A stretch of 64,000 nt of DNA from Scylla paramamosain (GCF_035594125.1 NW_026973743.1:245001-309000); one strand, 5' to 3'. Positions 16,760-32,512 are shown, numbered from the stretch's first letter. Made by a program: numbers and translations. The notes: generated by a model not told the origin, from the letters alone.

Positions 16760-18785
16760 TTTGAAGCTGGCAGACTACACTCTTTCCTGCATGAGTGGCG
16801 TAAAATTACCAGTGACCCTGTCATTTTGGATATTGTTCAGCATTGCCACCTTGATATTGATGTCGATAGTGTTCATCCTTTATTTTTTAATGATTTGGAA
16901 TACAGGTTCAACACTGTGCAACAGGGGATAATTTCTGGAGAGATCAAAAAACTTTTACAGCTTAAAGTCATTAAAGTCACACACAAACAAACTCAGCAGG
17001 TTATCTCTCCTATTTTTTTTGCGAGAAAAGAAAAACGGGGAATTTCACCTGGTTCTTAACTTGGAGAGGTTAAACAAATACATACCATATAAACATTTTA
17101 AAATGGAAAATTTTGAACAGGCCATCAGGCTCATCAACCAGGGTGATTTCTTGGCTTCTGTCGATCTCAGGCATGCTTATTATTCTGTTAGGGTTGCAGA
17201 TGAGCAACAATGATTTTTATGTTTTACATGGCAAGGTGTTATCTATTAATTCACCTGCCTCCCTAATGGCATTTCTGAGGGACCTCGGCTTTTCACCAAA
17301 CTGATGAAGCCAGTATTTGCTACTTTAAGGCAGGAAGGATACACTATCACCAGCTTTATAGATGACACATTAATTTGCAGTAACTCTTACTCAGGATGTC
17401 TTCAGGCGATTCAGGCCACCATTTCTCTGTTGCAGAGGTTAGGCTTTTGTATCAATATGGAGAAGTCTGTTCTCACCCCCACACAATGTATTGAATACCT
17501 AGGCAATGTTATTAACACCAAGTTCATGACTGCCTCTTTACCTGAGCGTAGACTAATCAACATTCGCCAAGGATGTGCAGAATTTTTGTGTAAAGATGTT
17601 GCCCCCATTCGAGAGGTGGCCAGGGTGATTGGCCTCATGGTGGCTGCGATCCCAGCAGTGGAGTTAGGTAAACTTCACTACAGGAAGTTGGAGGGGGGAA
17701 AAATTGCCGCTTTGAAACAGGAGTATGGTAATTTTGACAGGCCTTTGAATATTACTGCAGACATGAAACTAGACCTTTCCTGGTGGTTAGACAATGTGGA
17801 CAGACACCACAGACACATTTTTAGGCCAGGTACTGACATCGATTTATTTACTGATGCCTCCAGCCTTGGTTGGGGGGGTCATTTGGGGTGTCAGATTACA
17901 AGTGGTACTTGGTCCCTGGATGAAAAGGAGCTTCACATTAACATCCTGGAGATGAAAGCCATTCTATTCTCTTTGCAAGCATTTGAACATGAGCTGGAAG
18001 GTAGACATGTTAGAGTTTTTTGTGATAATACCACTGCCATAAACTATGTCAATGAAATGGGAGGCACAAAGTCCAAGTCCTGTAATGATGTTGCTACCCA
18101 GATTTGGGATTGGTGTCTGGAACATGACTCATGGGTTACATGCTCGCACATACCGGGGAAGGACAACACCTTGGCTGACGTAGCCTCTCGCAAGATTAAT
18201 GACAGACATGAGTGGAAACTCGACTCACACATTTTTACTACCTTGTGTAATGTTTTTGGGACACCGTCCATTGATTTATTTGCCTCAAGGCTTAACAAAC
18301 AGGTTAATACATTCTGTTCGTGGTTGCTAGATCCGGAGGCTAAATATTTTGATGCTTTTTCCTTGGACTGGTCAAACTTTGATTTGTCTTACATTTTCCC
18401 CCCATTCTTATTAATTGCTAGGTGCCTTCAGAAGTTACGTGCAGAGCAAGCACGAGGCTGGATGGTGGTTCCTCTGTGGCCGTCCCAGTTTTGGATGGGC
18501 ATGCTGCTCCAGTTGCTAATAGACTTCCCACGTTTGATAACGAACAGGAGGAATGTTCTAACACACCCGTCCACAACAGATCCACACCCCATCATGTCCC
18601 ACACGAGGCTCATGGCATGCCTTCTGTCAGGGAAAACTTGCAGAAACGAGGAGTTTCGCCGGCGGCTGCGGACATCATACTTGCCTCCTGGAAACCAGGT
18701 ACTGAGAGGCAATACCGCCCACATGTCCAGAGGTGGTCGTTGTTTTGTGGTAGACGGAATGTCGATCCCACTTCTCCAACTGTAG
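16760..18785 (+). pseudogene. DIRS reverse transcriptase / RNase H / MT-like region, broken
   Basis: It starts FEAGRLHSFLHEWRKITSD, typical of the DIRS RT N-terminus. A frameshift lies in the T8 run near 17010-17018. Two in-frame stops follow: TGA at about 17211 and TAA at about 17250. From 17304 the frame is open for about 493 codons with the RT catalytic box FIDDTLICS, the RNase H residues D (LFTDAS), E (LEMKA), D (FCDNTTA) and D (LADVAS), and the DIRS-typical C-terminal region with GTPSIDLFASRLNKQ and YIFPPFLLI. The last 170 bp overlap the recombinase frame. It would make cDNA from the DIRS RNA but is disabled in this copy. Confidence 0.92.
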
Positions 18786-19599
18786 ATCACATTGTAAATT
18801 TTTTGACGGAAACCTTTGACAGGGGTGTGGGTTATGAGTGTGTGAACACTGCGAGGGGTGCCCTGTCTTCTCTCGGCATTGTGGTGGCCGGATGCAGGGC
18901 AGGAAATCACCCTTTGGTCATCCGATTCATGAGAGGGGTTTTCAATCTTAGAACTCCTCAGCCCAGGTACACTGACACTTGGGACGTCCAACCTGTCTTA
19001 GAGCAACTAAGGTCCATGTTCCCCTTACATGCATTAACCCTTAAAGAATTAACGCTAAAATTGGTTATGATGATGGACTTAACTCAAGCTGCCAGAATTC
19101 AAACTTTACAACTACTGTTAATCAGAGACATGCTCATTAATGAACACTCCATTTCAGTACAGTTGGGGGCACTCTTAAACAATCCAGACCAAATTTTAAC
19201 ATCAACAGGGTCACATTCCATCGTTACCCTAAGGATCCACGATTATGTGTCTGTAGCACTCTCCTGAGGTACATTGATGTGACTAAAGAGCTTAGACAGG
19301 ATGAGATGCACACTGATGCCAGGCTCCTCATTAGCTTCATAAAACCCCACAAATCAGTTTCCAAAGACACTATTGCCCGTTGGGTCAGGACCATTCTCCG
19401 CATGTCCGGCATAGACATCTCAAAGTTTTCCGCTGGTAGTGTGCGGCCAGCAGCAGCTTCGAAAGCTGGAGTGGAGGCTGTCCCTGTCGCATGCATTATG
19501 GCTAAGGCGGGCTGGTCTAGGGAATCTACCTTTGCAAAATATTATAATAAGAACATTGTGGCTGCTTCTGACCTCTTTCAGGATGCAGTGCTAGAATAA
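18617..19599 (+). pseudogene. DIRS tyrosine recombinase, one frameshift
   Basis: ATG at 18617 opens MPSVRENLQKRG, then LASWKPGTERQYRPHVQRW, an N-terminal SAM-like core-binding domain. Catalytic-domain landmarks are TQAARIQTL (first Arg), KPHKSVSKDTIARW, FSAGSVRPAAASKA (second Arg; the usual His is Gly) and GWSRESTFAKYYNK (nucleophile Tyr). A frameshift in an A/T run near 19190-19197 separates the two halves; the continuation (from FNINRVTFH) is open to 19599. The protein would integrate circular DIRS DNA without making target duplications. It overlaps the RT frame by about 170 bp. Confidence 0.92.
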
Positions 19600-19894
19600 G
19601 ATATGATTTGGGTTTGTTGCTGCACTCCAGTGTTGCAGTACACGGATATTTTAAGTATTTAGTATCTAGTACCTTAGGTTTACCTTATGATGTGAACTGT
19701 TACCATATTTCAACATTGTTTGTAGATTGGATTAAGTTGGATGGAATGTACCTTATTTTATACACCAATTGTATGATTGTCTCATGTACAAGATCCTTCC
19801 ATGGAATAATAGTTATAGTACTGTTTCTTGTGGGGCATTTCCTTTTTCCTCTCTACTATTGCATCCTCCCTCGTCATCCACATGGCTTCAAAGC

Positions 19895-20036
19895 CTCATG
19901 GGAAATGTCCGCCCAGCAGATAGGTGATTTTGCCGAAGTAAAATTAACAAAGTACACGAGACTTACCGTAGGTCAGTTGAAGTGTGCTTCTAATTTTTCG
20001 AGGCAAATCACCTCTGCTGGTGCGGAGATTTCACAT
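19895..20036. repeat. DIRS 1 internal complementary region
   Basis: 19895-19947 is the reverse complement of the left terminus (15192-15243). 19941-20036 is the reverse complement of the right terminus (20156-20254). The two are fused through TAAAATTA, so the block equals the reverse complement of a right-end/left-end circle junction. It serves as template for completing the termini in the DIRS replication model. Confidence 0.92.
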
Positions 20037-20254
20037 GCCCTCCTCTCCCTCCCTACCTTAAGCTCTACAGGTTACTTAATTTCCTAATTGGTTCATCATG
20101 TGGATGTCGAGTCCTTGCTTTAAAGTCTGCCGGCAGCGCGTGACGCACTCTCTCTCATGTGAAATCTCCGCACCAGCAGAGGTGATTTGCCTCGAAAAAT
20201 TAGAAGCACACTTCAACTGACCTACGGTAAGTCTCGTGTACTTTGTTAATTTTA

Positions 20255-22420
20255 TCAATATTTCTGTCTGGAGTCAAATTTTCAGTAACTGTTACTCTCA
20301 AATCCACTTCCTCTTTTGACTTCTTTAACTTCACACCTTCCATCTCATAATGATATTGTATTCTTTTCTTACTCTTATCAAACTCCATTACTTTACATTT
20401 ACTTAAACTGAACTCCAATGCCAAGATTTACTCCATCTATTTATCTTATTGAAATCATCTTGCAGTACCATAGTCATTTACATTTTCTACCCTTCTCATC
20501 AGCTTAGCATCATCCACAAATAAGTTGATATAACTATCTATTTCTTCATTGATGCCATTCACATATATTACAAACATTATCGGTCCCAACACTGACCCCT
20601 ATGGGACACCACTAGTTACTTTCAGCCAAGATGAATTTTGGTCTTGTATTACTGTTCTCATCTCTCTATCATCCAGATAATCCTCCATCCACTCCAGCAG
20701 TCTTCCTCCATTTTTCCCATAATTTTTAATCTTCCGTAGCAATCTTCAGTGTGGTACTTTGTCAAATGCCTTCTTCAAGTCTAAGTGGACACCATCCACC
20801 CATTTGTCTCTCTCCTGCGTAATATCGACTACGCTTGAATAAAAGGACAATAAGTTCATGGAGCATGATCTTCCCCTCTTAAAACCAAATTGACAATTTT
20901 ATCTCTTTCCAAGTGTTCCATCCGTCTTTATTGTTCTTTCACATAATTTTCCTACAACACTAGTCAAGGACACTGATCTATAATTTAGTGGATTTTCCTT
21001 ATTTCCTCCTTTGTATATTGATGTAATATTTGGTCTCTTCCAATCTTTTGGTACTCTTCCCTGTGATAGTGATGTCACCACTAAACTGTGAATTTTATCA
21101 GCCAGTTGTTCTCTACATTCCTTTGATATCCAGTTTGATACTCCATCTGGACCAGTTGCTTTATTTATTTCAAGTTCTTCCATCATCTTAAATATTTCTT
21201 CATAACTGACTGGGACTGTACTTAGTATATTCCTCACCAACTTATCCCTTCCAGCATCAAACTCTCCTTTCCACAGTAAATACCAATCTGAAACTATTGT
21301 TCATAACCTCTGCCATGTCCTGTGCATCATCATAGATTTTTCCTTCAACTTTCAATCTTGATACACCTTCTTTCTGCTTCATCTTCTCATTAATATGTCT
21401 AAAGAATAGTTTGGGTTCATTTATACACTTATCTATTATATCTCTATCATAGTTTCTTCTCTCCATTCTTATTATCTCAATGTACTTGTTTCTAGCATCA
21501 ATATATTCTTCCCATCTGCTCTCAGTTTTCCTCTTCTTCCATTTATTCCAAACATTTAATTTATGATTTCTAGTCTTTGCATTTTGTATTGAACCATTCT
21601 TTACCCTTTCTACATCTCGTTCCTCTTTTTAGGTACAAATTTCACCACAGCAGAATTATATATCCTCATCAATTCATCCCATTTTTCCCAAACATCTTCT
21701 GCATCTTCAAAGTCTTTCCAGTCCACCGCAACAAAGTACTTTCTTAATTTTTCCAAAGTCAGCTTTACTATATTTAAATTTTTTTACCTTGTAATTTTCA
21801 TCAATGATTACATTTTCATTTTTCAAATTAGATTCCATGAACACATGATCACTTTTACCAAGAGGGGTTTCATAGTGTATTGTTTCAATAATTTCCATGT
21901 CCTTGGTAAATACTAAATCAAGTCTTGATGGCTTATCTCTTCTACTAAATCTGGTATCACAATCAACCCACTGAGTCATCAAGTTTTCCACTACCCAGTT
22001 CAATAGTCTATTACTCCATGAGCTCTCACTTCCAGTAGTTGTCAGTGTCTCCCAATTTATCTCCTTACAATTAAAATCACCAACAATAACTATATGATTA
22101 CTTTCCATCACTATCTTTTCAAGACCTTTTAGCACATCTACCAACATCTCTTTATGCTCTTCTTTTCACCAAGCATTGGTCATAAGTGGCACATACACTC
22201 CTACATAATTCATTATTCTTCCATTTTCACTTCTAATCATCACTTGTAGAATTTCAGACTTGTCTTCACTTTTTATTACCTTCTCCACTTTGTCACACTT
22301 TTTAGTCAGAATTGTCACTCCACCTCCTCCCTTGTCACTTCTATTTTTCATCCATAAATCATATTTATCATCACCAATGTCAGGAGTTCCCCATTCATTT
22401 TTTCATTTTGTCTCACATAA
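20255..22420 (-). pseudogene. LINE ORF2: endonuclease and RT fingers/palm (5' part)
   Basis: Minus strand. The endonuclease shows GGGGVTILTKK (about 22330), VGDFNCKEINWE (about 22060) and the S-D-H motif in GKSDHVFMES (about 21840). The linker at 21257-21466 includes RHINEKMKQKEG. The RT begins KATGPDGVSNWISKEC, then PKDWKRPNITSIYKGGNKENP and YRSVSLTSVVGKLCE (20899-21240). Further on come LLEWMEDYL, TSGVP-stop-GSVLGP and LFVDDAKLMRRV, in which the usual A/V-D-D catalytic pair is kept. Stops and frameshifts are scattered. The segment ends at NLTPDRNIDKI, exactly where the DIRS element begins. Confidence 0.85.
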
Positions 22421-23077
22421 TACAACATCTAGTGCAGTCTGCTTAACAACTCATTTAATTCCATTTTAGTTGACATTAATCCATTTACACTAGTATAACA
22501 CTACCTTACTGTCTGATGTACCATTTCTCTATTCTTATATCTCTTACTCTCCAGAAATTTTTTTCTTCTCCTCTGTTCATTGTTCCTTTTTTTATTTAGC
22601 CTCATTTACTAGCTCCTTTTGCTTCAATCTTTCAGTCTCATATATATCCCTGTTTATCCACACATTCTTATATTCTTCATCTCCAGACAACCTCCAAGAC
22701 CCATTAATTACTTCTACTTGTACCTGTGTTGCAAACCTTATTCTTATGGGTCTCATTTTTTTTCTTCATATTTCCCAATTCTATGGAACTTTTCCACTTG
22801 GTTTACTACCTGACTGTCTTCACCCATCACTTTCTTCAGTAACTTATTCAACATTTTCTTTTCCTTTTCCTCTCTTTGAATTCTGCTTACCTACTATTTT
22901 CTCTTCCTTTAAACCAAATACAATTGCTTATTTATATTTTTCTACAGTGTCTCTCACTAACTTTTCTCTTCTTTATTAACATTTACCACTTTTTGTCTCA
23001 GGTTTTGTTTCTCATTTTCTTGTTGTTGTATTATTTTCTTTAGTGATTCTTCTTCAAATTTATATTCATTTAACCAT

Positions 23078-23443
23078 TTATTTTGTCCCATTTCCACATC
23101 CTTTTACACTTCCCTTCATTTCCTCATTTCCTTTCTGAACAGTTTCTACTTTTTCCTTTATTTGTTTCTTTAAACAGTCATTTTCCACCTTTAACTTCTC
23201 ATTTTTATCTTCCATCTTAATCAACTTTGCTGTAATAGTCACCAATTCATTACCTGTCTTCTTCTGGTGTGCCTCCAATGTTTTTATTCTCTCCAATAAC
23301 TTGTCCATTATTTCTTCCATATGCAAAATTTTTCTACACTGCAGTCTATAATTTAGTTCTCTTTCTTCTCCAGTAAAACCTTCAAGTGAACCTCTTTCTT
23401 TTGGGGTGGTGCCGTCCACCATGTTTGTCCAAAATGTAAACAA
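23078..23443 (-). pseudogene. LINE ORF1-like coiled-coil protein
   Basis: An open frame of about 121 residues starts with MFTFWTNMVDGTTPKERG and continues into a long charged heptad-like region (EEIMDKLLERIKTLEAHQ, LIKMEDKNEKLKVENDCL). It lies just upstream of the endonuclease region on the same strand, as expected for ORF1 of a two-ORF LINE. No nucleic-acid-binding motif is visible; downstream sequence to about 22500 is low-complexity with stops. Coiled-coil character is seen directly; the ORF1 role is inferred from position. Confidence 0.6.
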
Positions 23444-23450
23444 ACCAAAC

Positions 23451-27260
<3,810 letters not shown>

Positions 27261-27261
27261 C

Positions 27262-27300
27262 AGTACCCTCTAGAGTTTCATGCTTGCTTTCTTCCTGATG
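27262..27300 (+). mobile_element. pogo/Tigger-like transposon end
   Basis: After TA, CAGTACCCTCTAGAGTTTC resembles the end at 8668. It lies shortly before a minisatellite, which may be internal to a non-autonomous element. Confidence 0.4.
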
Positions 27301-27439
27301 CATACTGCTTAATTCAAGTATCACAAAAATATGGGTATTGACAACACTGAAAAATGCTTATTCATTCCAGCCACATGGCCTAGAGCCATGTGAGTGTATT
27401 TTGTCTTTACTTATGGCATGATGCAGCAATACAGTCATG

Positions 27440-27930
27440 CAGCACCATGGCATCTAGAAGTGTGTTTTGTTCTCACATCCAGCATGACACAGCAGTGTGG
27501 CAGTCCAGTGCCATGGTAACTAGAACTTTTTGAATGTGTTTTGTTCTCACATTCAGCATGATGCAGAGGTGCAGTGGAATGGTACTGTCCTCACATATGG
27601 TGTGACACAACAGTACAGCAGTACAATACCATGGTATCTAGAACTGTGTGAATATATGTTTTGTTCTCACATATGGTGTGATACAGTGATGCTGCATTAC
27701 AATACCACAGCATCTAGAACTGTGTGAATATGTGTTTCGTTCTCACATATGGTGTGTCACAGCGATGCTGCAGTACAATACCATGGCATCTAGAACTGTC
27801 TGAATATGTGTTTTGTTCTCACATATGGCGTGAAACAGCAATGCTGCAGTACAATACCACAGCATCTAGAACTGTGTGAATCTGTGTTTTGTTCTCACAT
27901 CTGGTATGACACAGTGGTGCAACAGTGCAG
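27440..27930 (+). repeat. Minisatellite of about 71-bp units
   Basis: About six to seven diverged units, each with the core CATCTAGAACTGTGTGAATA, then TGTTTTGTTCTCACATATGG and ACAATACCA(T/C)(G/A)G. The later units are the most similar, indicating recent tandem growth. Confidence 0.9.
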
Positions 27931-28109
27931 CATGACACAAAAGTCTGTGGTTGATGCAGCGGCACTATAGTGGTGTGACATGTCTCATTTGTTTGTGTGC
28001 TTTTGCAATATAATGTGACAAAAGCCTCTCTTTCCCCCTCTCTAGTGCATAAACACTTGAGAAATGCAAAATTCTGGGATTTAAAAATACTAAAAAATGC
28101 TTACTTATG

Positions 28110-28290
28110 ATGTGGGTTTAGTGAGAAGGGTGGGATGATGCAGTTGCTGCTGCAGTACACAATAATGTGAGTTTAGTTAGAAGGGCAAGCTGCTGCTGCT
28201 GCTGCTGCTGCCATACACAGTGATGCATGTTTAGTGAGAAGGACAGGCTGCAGGTGCTGCTGCTGCCACCCCCATCCACAGTGATATCAA
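28110..28290 (+). repeat. CTG-containing tandem repeat of about 70 bp, three copies
   Basis: Three diverged units share GTTTAGT(G/T)AGAAGG and (CTG)n; the middle unit has seven consecutive CTG/GCT triplets near 28188-28212. It is intronic. Confidence 0.75.
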
Positions 28291-28299
28291 CACTGAGCC

Positions 28300-31200
28300 T
28301 TTATTAGCTGTGAAGGTAAACATTGGCTCAGCATGGTTTTTTGATGATTGTTACTGTATTATACAGAATTTTATTCATTATCCTTTCGATATTTTGTGAA
28401 CTTCTAAGTATTTATTACCTTTAGTTATACAGTATGCATAAAAAACTTGAATGTTATAGGTTGAATATATTCTGTTTTAATTTTTGAGGGACCTGTCTCT
28501 GCCATGTCAGAACCATGATAATTTTGTGCTGTTACTCTCATCATTAAAACTCTAATGTGAATCGCATCTGATGTGGGTCAGTAGCAGAACCAAATCCTTG
28601 CATTAGCATTGACCTGACTGTACCTTTGTTTCTTCATCAAACATCCTCCAACACAACTCTCCCTCTTCTTTAGTTATACTTAACTATCTCCTTCCTGTAC
28701 ATTGAACATTGTACATTGAAGTTTTGCTGGAGTGTGCAAGCTCAGCACAAATTAATTCAGCTAGTGAGGGATTATCTTATGCTATGAGATCACTGTCATG
28801 AGTTATTCAAGGAAACTCAGGCAAATATGAACCAGTGGAGACAGATAGACTTTTTGCTAACCAAGGATGCACCCACTGTCTCTTCTGTAGCTTCTACAGT
28901 TGCAACATATCTTTTATTAAGTGCAATGAAGGAGAACAATCTTCCAGTATCTCAATATCCTTATTCATGGTGAAGTGGCTAAATAGATGCTAGCTAGGGG
29001 TTTGTTGTTGTTGGAATGATATGGCATCAACACAACAGTCTAGTCCCTGTGTGATGCCAATCTTGTTGGATTTGTGATATCACCCAAATGTCCAACATGT
29101 TGGAGAGAAATTTGCCTGGTGCAACTGCATACCTCCTTCACTCTTGCAGCTATGCTGCACAAGGCTTGCTACATCCTCTCACCCTTATTCAGTCTATATT
29201 TCTAATACAAGAATTAACCAATATTTTTACTCTTTCTCTCTTTTGCTGGTATCTCTGGAATTCTTTTTCCTGTTCCTGTTTTTTCTTCTTTGTAAGACTT
29301 GAAACTGTTTCAACAGAGAAGTATCAAGAGTCATCAAAAACTAAATTGGCCATCCCTCTTTCTATTTCTTTTAGGGAATGGCATTGCATAATTCATATTT
29401 CAAGGTGTCACACCAACACACTTTAACACAATATTCGAATAAAAATGTGTAAACACAGAACCTCACAGCTATCAACCATATTTGTGAGTGTGAGCAGGTT
29501 TTTCTTTTAAAAGGAGAAAGGTGTGCTTAAGAATATGGCTGTGGGTCTCCAGATAAAAATTTTCAGGTCAAGTTAATTGTAAAATGATTGCTATTACCAT
29601 CCTACTGACTTCATCCAAGATCCGTGGGAGAGTAAAGAAATATCCACAACTGTGGCTGATGCCACTGTTTAGTAAGGCTAACATTACATTTCTGCTGCAT
29701 CATATCATATAAAAGCATAGCATAATAATGAACCATATTCTTATTTTCTTTAGAATTGTACCACACTATGATTTAATATTATATTGCAGTGCATGCTCTA
29801 TTCATGGTTCATAAGAACCCAACCTAAGTTCAGCTCAATAATGTTTTCCCCAGTAAAAAAAAAAAAAAAAAAAAAACATTAAATGTGAATATGACATGCA
29901 TGATTATGATAAATCTGATTTTTCTAGCCATGTATGATAAGAAATTGTTCATAAAAAAATCAATAAATCACAAATTTTCCAAGGGTTACTGTAGTTAATG
30001 ACTTGATACATGTTGCAATAACTACTTTGATTGTTTCCTTGTAAACTTATTATGCAGCCTGTTTATTGGTGCACTGTATTTGTGTACATCTTCTATGGGT
30101 ATGATCATGCTGATCATTGACCAATGAACCAAAACTAAAGTGGAAAGATCATATGTAGGCTTCACTTGCTACTGTAAATATATATTTTTCTTTTTCTTGT
30201 TGCACCCAGCTAGAGTGGTTAATCCACTGAATGTCATATGAATCAACATACTTGGTGAAAGAATAGTAAAAGTAATGCTGGATACAGCAGCCATAGGAAG
30301 CAGCAATGTCATCAGATTGCTCATAACAACATGGCAGACATTTCATGGTCATCACTGTCTTAAAGTAAAAAAAAGCTACTTCTGTCAATGTCAGTGAAGA
30401 AGGATGAGCAAGTATAAGCTGCAGCACTGAGCTATTGGCCACTCTTTGGAAATATAGAAATTTTTCTTGGATACAGGTTTTTGCATCTGTGGAGGTTATA
30501 GTGAATAATATATGTTATTCAGTCCAAAACCAGTCAAATTAAACATCAGGTTTCTACTAACAAGACTAAGGATTCTGAAATATCCACGCCTTGTTGAAAC
30601 CATGGAACAGTATTTAAAGGTATGTTCTACTTCTTTCAATTATATTGCTTCTAAGAGTATTAAAGAAGGGCTATATGGAAACATGCATGTATAAAGATGG
30701 TATTATGAAGGACAATATATAATTTGGATTTTCTATAAAACATATACATATGAAGTTGTCATTCAACATTTCCATCTATCACATCTCTCTGTCAAATGTT
30801 TGATGTGGAAAAATAATGCTATAACTATCTCACTGGGTGTGTGAAGTTGCCAGTTAGAACAATTAATAAAATTAAACTTTGTGGCTGGGTGCAAATCACA
30901 TGTGCATTCTCATTCAGGAAAGCTTGTATTTGACTCATGTAAGAAGTAGAAAAGGAACAACTTAGACTATGTAAAAATGCATTTCTCAGTACATATATTT
31001 ATCATGTCATTGTCTTACTCCATTCATATCAGATGTTTACTGAACATGTATGTAAAAATTATTTCCATGGAGAAGATGCTTGCTGTCTCATTGGTATTTT
31101 TTTCTAATACCTCATACATACTTAACCTGAGTGTTAAAGGTATTTGCAAAATTTATTAATTAAAAAAAAATGTGTAAGTGTGCAGAAAAATCAACAATTG

Positions 31201-32360
31201 AAACCTGCAGAACATGTATCTGGGAGAAGTTTTCGCATGTCCAGTGTCCTGCCAGTGATTCAGTGACTTAGCTCATTAATGAATTCTGTGTATTTTGTAA
31301 AAAATAATTATGAGTGCACTCATGCTGGATTTTATTTACAGTGGCAAACTCATTGTCTCTGAATCATACTGATGTTGTTGTGATATACTAATATGATGGC
31401 TTGGTGCATAAGCACAAAAATAGCACTGCAATGGTAAGAATAAAATTACATGACAACAACAATAATCAGACAACACTGAACAACACAGTAAGCATATAAG
31501 ATACAAGGCAATAACTATGATAAGCAGAACACAAGTAAAAAAGTTTCACGGATAAAGTAATTTTCTTTTTCCAACAGTGTATGCCTGCTCACCTGTGGAT
31601 TACTTCTTTAATTATCACTAAAAAATGCAAATGTTCTTATTTGTTCTAAAATTCAAATGCTCTCATTTGTTCAATCATATTAGATTCCTATGGGATTGCA
31701 TATAGGGAAGGTAACTGTGATTAAGATGAGAACATGAGGTTGCAAACAGTGGCTGTGACTCAGAAGCATGCAGGTTGCAGATTCTATATGCAACCTCCTC
31801 CATTCAATCAATATGATGAATATGATTAGCATTTCATTAAGATGTGCTATTGACCTTCCCTATAGGCATGACTAAATGAGTCCCTATTGTAGACAATATG
31901 AATCCTGCTGAAGGATTTCTGACGCTTTATTTAGTTCCTCACACTATAATTGATACCTTAGACAATTTTGGACAATAGAAACTACTGTATTTCACTCTTG
32001 CTCTCTTGTGACAATATTTGGCTTAAATCTGGCTGCATCTAAATTATACTGATGTAGAAATATAGATTTGCAAGTCAGTATTAAATGCCAAATACTTATT
32101 CAAAAGTAGAGACACTGAACAAAGATAGGTCAAAATAACCAAATTAGCATTAATTGGAATGATATCTCATGTAGGACAATCTAAGTCTTTAACCAGGTAA
32201 AAGAATTTAACCTAACAGGTGGGGCAATGAGCATGCTAAGACTCATTACAATAGATTTAAGTAAAAAATTATAGACTTACAAAAGATATGGGCACAAACT
32301 GATTAAAGAGTACAGTAGTGGATAATTGGAAGAGACTTACCACAACTAATATAAAAAACA
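28300..32360 (-). other. Cadps intron, unassigned
   Basis: AT-rich. It contains an A22 run near 29855-29877, possibly a retroposon tail, but no body is recognised before it. A minus-strand frame of 97 residues at 30149-30442 resembles nothing known to me. No CAPS exon found. Confidence 0.5.
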
Positions 32361-32411
32361 GATTTATGTATGTATGTATGCACAAGTATGTATGTATGTA
32401 TCTATCTATCT

Positions 32412-32414
<3 letters not shown>

Positions 32415-32502
<88 letters not shown>

Positions 32503-32512
32503 TATATATATA
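32415..32512. repeat. (TATG)n/(TATC)n then (AT)n
   Basis: A compound microsatellite: short TATG and TATC runs (32366-32414) lead into about 98 bp of AT. Confidence 0.97.

Larger units (their letters stand above)
15192..20254 (+). mobile_element. DIRS retrotransposon 1, full length
   Basis: About 5.05 kb with gag, RT/RNase H/MT-like and tyrosine recombinase regions. The left terminal repeat is at about 15199-15271. The right inverted terminal repeat is at 20125-20254, with the shared inner block TGCCGGCAGCGCGTGACGCA. An internal complementary region is at 19895-20036. Both termini share only the 8 bases TAATTTTA with the target, with no longer target duplication, as expected for recombinase-mediated integration. 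gag is intact; RT and YR are broken. Confidence 0.95.
14613..23450 (-). mobile_element. CR1/jockey-like LINE, near full length, split by a DIRS element
   Basis: A minus-strand non-LTR retrotransposon. In its own 5'-to-3' order it has a coiled-coil ORF1-like region (to about 22500), an apurinic endonuclease domain with VGDFNCKEINWE, a reverse transcriptase, and a 3' end of two 14-bp repeats (AACTAGGTAAATAC) followed by (CA)n. The insertion at 15192-20254 interrupts the RT region. The LINE is in the same orientation as Cadps. Excluding the insertion it is about 3.8 kb. It is degenerate, with several frameshifts and stops. Confidence 0.85.

Noticed and set aside
18428..18991. A 187-residue minus-strand open frame within the DIRS 1 coding region
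   Set aside because: It is the antisense shadow of the RT-tail/recombinase overlap; codons there are explained by the two plus-strand frames.
27440..27930. CRISPR-like array
   Set aside because: Whole ~71-bp units are repeated head to tail with no unique spacers, in eukaryotic intron DNA; it is a minisatellite.
30149..30442. A 97-residue minus-strand frame considered as a possible missing Cadps exon
   Set aside because: The translation has no similarity to the PH or MUN segments expected, and it lacks convincing splice sites.
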